Positions 35,879 to 44,075 of a stretch of 64,000 nt of DNA are shown here, one piece after another (within the stretch, counting starts at the first letter, position 1; every line of letters starts with the position of its first letter). The notes beneath the pieces were generated by a model. It saw only the letters and a program-made list of their open reading frames with translations. It was not told the origin of the DNA and ran no database searches. Source of the DNA: Nitrospira sp. (GTDB taxonomy: Bacteria; Nitrospirota; Nitrospiria; Nitrospirales; Nitrospiraceae). A program made the translations under genes and the position numbers. Location of the stretch: assembly GCA_018242765.1 (NCBI GenBank), contig JAFEBH010000010.1:62001-126000 (forward strand), read 5' to 3'.

Positions 35879-38635
35879 GTGACTTCAGCCGCTGTCATCG
35901 CTGCGCAATCGAACGGAAAATCCTGGCACAGTCAGTCTGCTGAGGACGTGCTGGCCCAGCTTGGCTCCGCAGAGAGCGGACTCACTGCGATGGAAGCGGC
36001 GAGGCGTCTCGCCGAGGACGGCCCGAACGAGTTGAAGGAACGCGTGCCTATTAGCCCGCTCCAGATGTTCTTCGCACAGTTCCAAAGTCTCATCATCTGG
36101 ATTCTCATCGTTGCAGCCGTCATCTCCGGTCTCTTGGCCGAACGAATCGATGCCGTTGCCATTCTCGCCATCGTCATGCTGAACGCCGTCATCGGTTTCT
36201 ATCAGGAATTTAAGGCCGAGAAGTCCATCGCGGCGCTCAAGAAGATGACATCCCCCCACGCCACGGTGCGGCGCGACGGGCAGATCACGTCGATTCCAGC
36301 CTCCGGCGTCGTCACAGGGGACCTCTTGACGTTGGAAGCCGGCGACTTGATCGCAGCTGACGCACGGTTGTTGGAGGCAGTCTCTCTCAAGTGCGTCGAG
36401 TCCGCGCTGACCGGTGAATCGCAGGCAGTGACGAAACAGGCCGGGACATTGGGACAGCGCGATGTCCCGCTGGGCGACCGTAACAACATGATCTTCATGG
36501 GCACGAGCGTCGCGGCCGGCACGGGCCTGGCCGTCGTGGTAGCTACAGCGATGAACACGGAACTGGGCCGCATAGCCGGTCTGATCGAAGCGGCAGGTGT
36601 GGAGGGGGGCACACCGCTGCAGAAGAAACTCGACTCGTTCGGGCATCTTCTCGTATGGGCGACTCTGGGTATCGTCGCGTTGTTGTTCGGACTGGGGTTG
36701 CTGCGCGGGATCCCGCCCTTCGAGCTCTTTATGACCTCGGTGAGCCTCGCAGTGGCTGCGGTGCCGGAAGGGCTGCCGGCTGTCGTGACGGTGGCCCTGG
36801 GGCTCGGGGTGTTGCGCATGTCCCGCCGCCGCGCGCTCATGCGCAAACTGCCGGCGATCGAAACGCTTGGTTCGACCACGGTGATCTGTACAGACAAGAC
36901 CGGCACTTTGACGGTCGGACAAATGACCGTGCGCGCATTCTACGTGGCAGGCCAGCGCTACGATGTCACCGGCGAGGGGTACGGCCCTGACGGCGATGTG
37001 CGTGTCGATGGCACGAAGGCGGACGCGCAGCAGGCCGTGGCGTTGCTCGAACTGGCGACCGTCCTCCTTGGCTGCAACCATGCCCATCTCGTCCAGGAAG
37101 ATGGAATGTGGAAGGTCATCGGCGACCCCACCGAAGGCGCCTTACTCACGGCTGGCCGCAAAGCCGGAGGAAATCGAGAGCGCATCGAGCAGGATCTGCC
37201 GAAGCAGCATGAAATTCCTTTCGACTCCGACCGGAAGCGCAGCACCGTGATTCGCTTGATGCCGGACGGAACGCGCCGCGCCTTCATCAACGGGGCACCC
37301 GATGTGTTGTTGGCACGCTGCACTAAGATCTATGTGGGTGCCGGAGTCCGCTTTATGACGGACGAGGATCGCCGGACCATCGTGATGCACAACGACGCGA
37401 TGGCGCAGCAAGCCCTGCGTGTGCTCGGTTCGGCCTATCGTGACCTGGACAACGTGTCGCCCGATGATCTCACCGCGGAGGTGGTGGAGCGCGAGCTCGT
37501 CTTCGTCGGTCTGTCGGGGATGTATGACCCGCCGCGTCAGGAGGCCAAAGAGGCCGTCGCAAAATGTCGCGCCGCCGGGATTCGCGTCGTGATGATTACC
37601 GGCGATCATCCGCACACGGCGATGGCCATTGCACGTGAACTCGGCATCGCGTCGGGTGACGATATCGCCCTCGCCGGCCTGGAGTTGGATCAGCTGTCCG
37701 ATGACGCACTCCGTCAACGCGCGCCGACCGTTGCCGTGTATGCCCGTGGCACCGCTGAGCACAAACTGCGCATCGTTCGCGCCTGGAAAGCCAACGAGGC
37801 GGTGGTGGCGATGACCGGTGACGGCGTCAATGACGCGCCTGCGATCAAAGGTGCTGACATCGGCATCGCCATGGGGAAATCAGGCACGGAGGTCACCAAG
37901 CAGGCATCGGATATGATTATCACCGACGATAACTTCGCCTCGATCGTGGCCGCGGTCGAGGAAGGCCGCGGTATCTACGACAACATCCGCAAGACGCTCC
38001 AATACTTATTGGCTGGCAACACGGGTGAACTGCTGCTGATGGCCATCTGTGTGGTCATCGGGCTTCCGATTCCGCTCCTGCCGATTCACCTACTCTGGAT
38101 CAATCTCGTGACCGACGGCTTGCCCGCGCTCTGCCTCGCTACCGACCCTATCGACCCCGACGTGATGACGCGCCGCCCGCGTCGTCGGTCTGAGCGCATC
38201 ACCGACCGCGGCTTCCTCGGCACGATGGTTCTCACCGGTTGCCTCACGGCGGGAGTCGCATTCGCGGTGTACCTCTACGGCTTGCAGATGGAAACCGAAG
38301 AGATGGCCCGCACTGAGGCTTTTGCGGTGCTGGTCTTCGCTGAACTTCTGCGGGCTTTTGGCGGTCGGAGTGAAACCAAGCCTGTCTGGCGCATTGCCCT
38401 GTTCTCGAACCTCAATCTCGCTATCGTCGTCTCAGTGTCCTTCGGGCTTCAAGTCTGGAGCCATCACAATGAGACGCTGGGGCTCTTCCTGAAGACGTCG
38501 TTCCTGTCGCTCGCCGATTGCGTGTTGCTGCTCGCCGTGGGTGCTATCCCGCTGGTGGTATTGGAGCTGGTGAAGGTGGTGCGCCAAGCTGGCAGTCACG
38601 AAAGGGCTAGCAGGCTGTTCACCCCAAATTCATGA
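35879..38635 (+). CDS. SERCA-like (type IIA) P-type cation ATPase
   Basis: 918 residues from a GTG. Signature parts: TGES (178-181), PEGLP (296-300), phosphorylation DKTGT (339-343), MTGDGVNDAPAIKGADIGIA. The fifth and sixth membrane helices keep GNTGEL and NLVTDGLPAL, the SERCA residues that hold calcium, and there is no N-terminal metal-binding domain or CPC motif, so it is not a copper ATPase. Likely exports Ca2+ or Mn2+. It is 106 bp after the pump gene on the same strand; it may ride on the metal operon or be independent. The start codon is weak (GTG) and its binding site is poor. Confidence 0.9.
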   Translation: MTSAAVIAAQSNGKSWHSQSAEDVLAQLGSAESGLTAMEAARRLAEDGPNELKERVPISPLQMFFAQFQSLIIWILIVAAVISGLLAERIDAVAILAIVMLNAVIGFYQEFKAEKSIAALKKMTSPHATVRRDGQITSIPASGVVTGDLLTLEAGDLIAADARLLEAVSLKCVESALTGESQAVTKQAGTLGQRDVPLGDRNNMIFMGTSVAAGTGLAVVVATAMNTELGRIAGLIEAAGVEGGTPLQKKLDSFGHLLVWATLGIVALLFGLGLLRGIPPFELFMTSVSLAVAAVPEGLPAVVTVALGLGVLRMSRRRALMRKLPAIETLGSTTVICTDKTGTLTVGQMTVRAFYVAGQRYDVTGEGYGPDGDVRVDGTKADAQQAVALLELATVLLGCNHAHLVQEDGMWKVIGDPTEGALLTAGRKAGGNRERIEQDLPKQHEIPFDSDRKRSTVIRLMPDGTRRAFINGAPDVLLARCTKIYVGAGVRFMTDEDRRTIVMHNDAMAQQALRVLGSAYRDLDNVSPDDLTAEVVERELVFVGLSGMYDPPRQEAKEAVAKCRAAGIRVVMITGDHPHTAMAIARELGIASGDDIALAGLELDQLSDDALRQRAPTVAVYARGTAEHKLRIVRAWKANEAVVAMTGDGVNDAPAIKGADIGIAMGKSGTEVTKQASDMIITDDNFASIVAAVEEGRGIYDNIRKTLQYLLAGNTGELLLMAICVVIGLPIPLLPIHLLWINLVTDGLPALCLATDPIDPDVMTRRPRRRSERITDRGFLGTMVLTGCLTAGVAFAVYLYGLQMETEEMARTEAFAVLVFAELLRAFGGRSETKPVWRIALFSNLNLAIVVSVSFGLQVWSHHNETLGLFLKTSFLSLADCVLLLAVGAIPLVVLELVKVVRQAGSHERASRLFTPNS

Positions 38636-38804
38636 AGGCACGCACGGTCGAGGATCACCATGGAATCCCCTGCAATATGCGCAGGACGGCCGCCCGCATT
38701 ATCGGACCGGGCGAAGAAGCAAATCATGTTCTCCGCCTGAGATCGGGCCTTTATAGATCGTTCGGCACTTGCCAGATGGCTTTGTCTATGCAGCAGCTTG
38801 CGCG

Positions 38805-38958
38805 GCGCACGGATTCGACCAGTCGCTGGGATTCGGCGCTCAAGGCTCGGCGCGGGTTCAATAAAGCGCTCGTCGCGCTGGCGGCGAAGCACGCCCGCAT
38901 CCTCTGGGTAATGCTGGCCACCAGTCGGCCGTACCAGCCTGCTGGGGCAGGCGCCTAA
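38805..38958 (+). pseudogene. IS110-family transposase C-terminal remnant
   Basis: Reads RTDSTSRWDSALKARRGFNK and ALVALAAKHARILWVMLA, matching the final helix block of IS110 transposases ('W-xALxARRxxNxAxVALAxKxARIxWA'). The catalytic DEDD half and the rest are missing. The 250 bp that follow could be the old 3' end of the element. Confidence 0.6.
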
Positions 38959-39552
38959 GCGGCTTCGGAACGGGAGCCTGGTTCTTGAGGACGAAGTGCG
39001 AGGAGCAGGAGTCGATGGCGTGACCGGTCGGAGCGGCGCCGGGGGAGCCCGCTAGCAGGACTGGCCCTCAGAGGCCGATTATCTGATGAGGACCCGGCGT
39101 GCGAATCTCCATCAGGGCCCGAACCCCACCGAAGGTTCACCCGGAGGCCAAATATATGCGTGCAGTCAGACCTCATCGCCACGATTCGTGACCTTGCATT
39201 GGAGGGGGAGTCCATATAAACAGCCTGCTAGTGGACTGTAGCACTTATTCAATAGTAATTTGTCAATGCAATTCAGCTCCGGGCGTTGCCACGTTCACAT
39301 AGAGTATTACGCTTCCCATGGTTACGATTGTACTACCGATCTAATCGTTATAGTCCACTAGATTTGGATTCGACCGTGTTCTGCCGGTATGGTGAACAAG
39401 ATGGGAGTCTCAAGGGTCATAACCCGATCAAGCATGGCTGCCCCCTCCCATCATTCGTTGGTGGTATGGTTTAGCGAGCGTCGGCGGCTCTTGTGGGCCA
39501 CCCTGCGAGCGGGCCATGCCGGCATCGCTGAAACCATTGATTATGGCCACTC
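38959..39552. other. gap between IS110 remnant and repeat copy 2
   Basis: No gene seen. AT-richer after 39220. Probably decayed element DNA. Confidence 0.4.
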
Positions 39553-39790
39553 TGATAGCGGTCAGTCGTGGAGTTCGGCTTGGGGTCGAAAGAGGTCGGT
39601 CGATGATGGCCTCGACATGATCTGATCATCAGCGCTTCCATCCAAAAAGATTCGGTTCCGTGCCACCGAACTTTCGCTCGCGCACTGACGCACAACGGGT
39701 TACCCCTCAGCGGGTTATCGGGCACCCCCGTGACACGACTGCTTCCTGATCTCCCAGAGGCCGTCTGTCCGCCTACACAGGGCAGAACCC
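39553..39790 (+). repeat. 237-bp dispersed repeat, copy 2
   Basis: Direct copy of 17647-17883 with the same right end. The minus-strand translation VPDNPLRGNPLCVSARAKVR is shared, but the flanking frames differ. See copy 1. Confidence 0.75.
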
Positions 39791-40201
39791 ATTGGGCTGT
39801 CGAAAGTGAGATGGTTGCCGGCAAGGGCGTAGCATAGGACACCCTCTGAATTACAAGCACTGCCCAATGGCCATCCTTTCGGTGTTTTAAATAAAAATCA
39901 GCAGATCTTTAATGTAATAAATCGTGATGGCGGCGTTCAAAATAAGAGGGTCTATCGACTCCACCAAATCGATAGAGCCTTCGGAAGCAGCTACAACACC
40001 TCGAAAAGGGAAAGCCGTTGACTGATCAACCCCTTGTGAAAATACCCCTGAACAATCTCATACCTCCGTCGCTTCACCTAAAACTGCCTGCCCAATCAAG
40101 TGTTAATACGGTGTTAGAAATTCGGACAAATCGGCCAAATTCCCGACAGAAAGAGACAGAAAGAGATAAGCGGATAAAATGCGAATCGCCGCTCGTGACA
40201 A
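39791..40201. other. AT-rich gap
   Basis: No coding frame or RNA gene recognised. Confidence 0.4.
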
Positions 40202-40239
40202 GGGGATTGGCCATGTCGTCAATGACTTAGCCAATCCCC
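40202..40239 (-). terminator. hairpin next to the tRNA-Arg fragment
   Basis: GGGGATTGGC (40202-40211) and GCCAATCCCC (40230-40239) form a perfect 10-bp stem with an 18-nt loop. Read on the minus strand it follows the tRNA fragment by a few bases and could be its old terminator, or a recombination-site hairpin. The T tract is short (TTGTC). Confidence 0.45.
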
Positions 40240-40247
40240 CTTTGCCT

Positions 40248-40288
40248 GCTTAGAAGGCTGATGCTCTATCCGACTGAGCTACGGGCGC
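40248..40288 (-). pseudogene. 5' half of tRNA-Arg (anticodon TCT)
   Basis: The minus strand reads GCGCCCGTAGCTCAGTCGGA, then TAGAGCATCAGC and CTTCTAAGC: acceptor 5' strand, D arm and anticodon loop CTTCTAA with anticodon TCT. It breaks two bases into the 3' strand of the anticodon stem; the T arm and acceptor 3' strand are absent. No intact copy is in the window. Confidence 0.75.
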
Positions 40289-40496
40289 GTCTGCGTGTTC
40301 AAACAAGTTGGAATTACCATTCTGGTCTTATCTCGGGCAAAGCACTCCAGCAGAGTTCGCATGCGAAACGTATTAGGTGTTTGGGCAATCTGCGTCAAAC
40401 CCATCTTATACAGGAAAACGTGGCCTGTGGCGAGACCGCGCGTTTTTGACCGGATGTGACGCACTTTTCACCTGCTCATGGAGCATCCGCACTTGC

Positions 40497-40866
40497 TTGG
40501 GCTTCTTGCCCCCAGACTCTTTGATGCCTCTCAGGAGGAACCAGCACGTTCAACAGCAAGTGCTGTTGCAAAACCACTGTGCCGCCACATCTGAGAACGA
40601 ACGGAGCACCTTTCTCCTGACTGGCCGCGATAGTCTTCCGACCGAGCCAGGAGTGTGGCTCAGTAGCCCAGTCCCCTTGGAATACTTGGTAGGAGGTAAC
40701 GGAGAGGAATAGGTCTCGGGACTCATAGCTCGGAAGATGGGACCGATCAACCAATCTGGGATGGCCATCCTCCCTGCAAAGACTCACATATTGTCGCTCC
40801 GGAGACTAATCCCGCCTGGATTTCTCATGAGAACTTTCGCGACGACGTCCACAGACTGCCCCTCTG
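40497..40866 (+). pseudogene. decayed filamentous exoprotein (TpsA) 3' end, copy 1
   Basis: Reads QQVLLQNHCAATSENERSTF, LLTGRDSLPTEPGVWLSSP, then in the same general order LSLRRLIPPGFLMRTFATTS. These blocks parallel copy 2 at 41780-42262 one by one (LLQNRC, TFLLAGRDALP, LSLRRLTPSGFLVRTFATGS). The 'C....-STF-vtGRd-LP' block is the C-terminal signature of large two-partner secretion exoproteins. The frame is interrupted by a stop at 40712, and nothing of the haemagglutinin repeats remains. Confidence 0.6.
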
Positions 40867-41779
40867 AAATATTGCCCCTCTCAATGTCCAACAGTCTTTT
40901 ACAATCGTGGAAGACTCGCCAGAGCACCAAACCCTCCCTTCAGTCCAGAGCCAAGCTATTCCAACACCATCCATCAATATAGTCGTCCCACACTTCGACT
41001 CGGCACCTCTGCCACCGAGGTCACAACCTACCCGTCATCGACCTGGGGTGAATCTATTTCGATACAGGTGGAGTGAATCTATTTCGATTCACCTCGATCC
41101 CCTTTACGCTCCTCTATAGATTGTGATCGTCCCTGACTCTCATACCTGTAACTTCCCATAGACGCTACGTATTTCATTCAAATTATAGCTAATTACTCTG
41201 GTCGCACATTTATGGCCTGTACCTTGCTAGAGCCTCTTGGATATAAGGCTAATGAGATAGGGAAGGAAGTCTGATGGACCGACAAACTGCCACTCCAAAC
41301 ACGAATGTACGTTTCCTTTCAATCAAACTGCGTTTACTGAAATGCCCTATGCCTCAGGCAGCTGCCAAAAAGCCCATAAGAATGAGCCACAAACAAAACG
41401 GGCCAGCTGAGACACCACAGCTTCGAAAGGTGTCTCTCGGCAAGAGAACTAGAGCCATGGCACGAATATTAAATCTTGATTTAGACTGAACGAATCTATA
41501 GACCGATTGTATCCAGCCAAGAGCAGAGCTGTATGGTACGTGATATTGACTAAACGTTTTAGATCAGGCGATGAGATAGAGAAAAATCAAACAAAAAAAG
41601 CAAGATGAGAACCTGGCAATACAAATACAACAAATATCCGGAAATGTAAGCGAACTTTTCATATCGATTGTGGTCTGGCATGTCATGTCGTAACTACCCT
41701 CACGGTAAATGAGACCCTGTCTTCGCATAGCTACTGATATCAATCTTGGTCAAGAGATGACTAGGTACGCTTCAAGTAT
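40867..41779. other. AT-rich gap with a short repeat pair
   Basis: No gene recognised; a 71-codon frame at 41274-41489 has no support. It holds the repeat pair described at 41049-41093. Confidence 0.4.
41049..41093. repeat. pair of TGAATCTATTTCGATTCACC units, left side
   Basis: Units at 41049-41068 (last bases varied) and 41074-41093, 25 bp apart. Each unit is partly palindromic (TGAATC...GATTCA). The same unit appears twice at 47401-47441, on the other side of the two-partner secretion genes. Confidence 0.7.
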
Positions 41780-42262
41780 GTGGCGGCAAAGAAGACGATC
41801 AGCACAGTCGCGACACCACTGTATCTCAAGGATCAGTCGAGCCTTGTGAATGCCGATTCTCAGTTTGGAGTGAACGGTACCGTGACGACTCAGTCCCCGA
41901 TCTCGAATCTGAGCAGCGCCGTCGGTCAGCTTATGTCGAAGACAAGCCTGCCACAAGTCCTGTTGCAAAATCGCTGTGTCGCCTTAGCCAGAGGCGAACA
42001 GAATACATTTCTTCTCGCCGGGCGAGATGCGCTTCCAGACGAACCAAGCGGATGGATCAGCAGCCCGATTTCCGTGGAGCATTGGACTGGAGAGAAAACC
42101 GAGCATGCTTCTGGACCCATGGTACAGAATCGTGGGCTCAATGCGTCACCAACAGTGACCTCGCAAAAGAACACACCACCAGTGCTCTCACTACGACGGC
42201 TGACCCCATCTGGATTTTTAGTTCGGACATTTGCGACTGGGTCGACAGGCTGTCCTTCATGA
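41780..42262 (+). pseudogene. truncated filamentous exoprotein (TpsA) 3' end, copy 2
   Basis: 161-codon frame beginning at a GTG just after an in-frame TAG. It reads SSLVNADSQFGVNGTVTTQS, VLLQNRCVALARGEQNTFLL and AGRDALPDEPSGWISSPI, the end of a two-partner secretion exoprotein ('S-vdASS--GvnGtV...RC...-sF-v-GRd-LP'). The N-terminal TPS domain and the repeats are missing, so no secretion signal remains. Its TGA overlaps the tpsB ATG (ATGA at 42259), showing that tpsA and tpsB were once one translationally coupled pair. Confidence 0.7.
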
Positions 42263-44064
42263 TCAGTGGCGCTGCTGGCTCGGCGCGCCACACCCAGCGT
42301 CGTCACGTCGTCCCAGTCTTGTTGTGCGGGGGGCTCGTTATGATGATCATGACGACATCCACTCCTGTAGGGGCACAGGTACTCCCTCCGGTGTTCGACC
42401 CGACACTCCGATCAGGAGAGCCGTCCGGCCCGCTCAAGAAAAAATTCGTACCGCCCGCGATGTCTCCACCGAACCCAGTGCTTCCATCAGTGCCGAACAC
42501 TCCCCCGGAGGGCGAGCCCCAGACTCAACTCGGCCAGATCCAAGTCTTGGTCAAATCCATACAGGTGACCGGAAATACCGCCTTTTCTGATGCGGAGATT
42601 GAAGCCGTCACAAAGCCCTACTACAACCAGATCCTCACCACTGAGGATTTAGAGCGACTGCGACTGGCGCTCACGCTCTTGTATGTCAACAAGGGTTACA
42701 TCACCTCCGGCGCCGTCATTCCCGATCAAGACGTCATCGATGGAGTGATTCAGATCCAGATCATTGAGGGTGCCCTGTCTCGAATCGATATCGAAGGAAC
42801 CTCCTGGTTCAGGCGGGGCACTCTCAGCGACCGCCTGGCTCTCGGAGCCGGGCCTCCGCTGAAGATGGAACCACTTCAGACACGCTTACAATTACTCCAA
42901 CAAGATCCTCGGATTGAACGGATCAATGCGGAACTCCGTCCCGGCGATCAACGAGGACAGAGTATTCTCCACGTCAACATCAAAGAGCAAAGCCCTTGGA
43001 AGATGTGGGCAGAGTTCAGCAACTATCAGACACCGGCGGTCGGGGCCGAGCGAGGCTTACTGACGGTCGCCCATCAAAACGTGACCGGACATGGCGATCC
43101 CCTGAGCATTACGTACGGTGGCTCGCGCGGTGTGCATCCTGTTATCGATGTGTCGTATACGCTCCCGATCAACCGCTATGACACGACGTTCACCGCCTCC
43201 TATCGTCGGAACGAGTTTGTGGTCGTCGAAAGCCAGTTCCGCGCGTTGAATCTCAACTCCACCTCGGAAATCATCGGGTTTACACTCCGCCATCCGCTGT
43301 ATCGGACTCTGACTGATGAACTAGCCGTCGCCATCACCGGCGAGCGGCTCTCTAACAAAGTCACATCGATCTTTGACAGCCCTGGCTCGCCCTCACCGTT
43401 CATCAACGGCTCATCGGATACCGGAGTCAGTGCCGTCAGTGCCCTTCGCTTTGTCCAGGAATACGTACATCGCACCTCGACGTCGGTCATTGCCGCTCGT
43501 TCCCGTTTTTCAGTAGGCCTGGACGTCTTGAATGCCACCACCAACTCTGGTGTCTCATTGACTGGGCTGCCGCTGCCAGATGGCCGCTTCTTTTCCTGGC
43601 TGGGACAACTCCAGGGTGTTCGGCGCTTCGACGACTGGTGGGGAATGCAGCTCCTGGGACAGCTGAATTTACAGTTGGCGAGTGATCGCCTCTTCCCGTT
43701 GGAACAGATCCCCGTGGGTGGCCGATTCAGCGTCCGCGGCTATCGTGAAAATACCCTGATTCGTGACAATGGATTTCTCTTCTCCATTGAATCTCGATTT
43801 CCCCTATTCCGCTATGCCAGCGGTGAGCCCCTCTTGCAGTTTGCTCAATTCGTCGACGTCGGTCGGGCGTGGCAGGCTAAGGGGAAAACCGACGATCCGC
43901 AGACCTTGGCGAGTGTCGGGTTGGGGTTACGCTGGACGGTCTTACCGAAAGACCGGGCACGGTTTGAACTCTATTGGGGTGTGCCGCTCAATCATGTCCC
44001 GCACCCTGCCGGCAACCTCCAGGATCATGGCATCCATCTTCAGGCGGTCGTCCAGGTCTTTTGA
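42259..44064 (+). CDS. TpsB-type outer-membrane transporter (ShlB/FhaC family)
   Basis: 601 residues from the ATG at 42259, which overlaps the exoprotein stop. Signal region VVPVLLCGGLVMMIMTTSTP, a Pro-rich linker, then a POTRA-type domain (VKSIQVTGNTAFSDAEIEAV, LYVNKGYITSGAVIPDQDVI) and a 16-strand ShlB/FhaC barrel with GGRFSVRGYRENTLIRDNGF (the VRGY/F motif of loop 6) and an aromatic C-terminus (VVQVF). It should recognise the TPS domain of a secreted partner; the partner adjacent to it is decayed, so an unlinked exoprotein or none may remain. Confidence 0.88.
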   Translation: MISGAAGSARHTQRRHVVPVLLCGGLVMMIMTTSTPVGAQVLPPVFDPTLRSGEPSGPLKKKFVPPAMSPPNPVLPSVPNTPPEGEPQTQLGQIQVLVKSIQVTGNTAFSDAEIEAVTKPYYNQILTTEDLERLRLALTLLYVNKGYITSGAVIPDQDVIDGVIQIQIIEGALSRIDIEGTSWFRRGTLSDRLALGAGPPLKMEPLQTRLQLLQQDPRIERINAELRPGDQRGQSILHVNIKEQSPWKMWAEFSNYQTPAVGAERGLLTVAHQNVTGHGDPLSITYGGSRGVHPVIDVSYTLPINRYDTTFTASYRRNEFVVVESQFRALNLNSTSEIIGFTLRHPLYRTLTDELAVAITGERLSNKVTSIFDSPGSPSPFINGSSDTGVSAVSALRFVQEYVHRTSTSVIAARSRFSVGLDVLNATTNSGVSLTGLPLPDGRFFSWLGQLQGVRRFDDWWGMQLLGQLNLQLASDRLFPLEQIPVGGRFSVRGYRENTLIRDNGFLFSIESRFPLFRYASGEPLLQFAQFVDVGRAWQAKGKTDDPQTLASVGLGLRWTVLPKDRARFELYWGVPLNHVPHPAGNLQDHGIHLQAVVQVF

Positions 44065-44075
44065 CAAGAGGCTCC

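Noticed and set aside
35885..37087. 400-codon frame opposite the P-type ATPase
   Set aside because: The ATPase motifs are all on the plus strand; the His/Arg/Gln-rich translation is typical of an antisense shadow.
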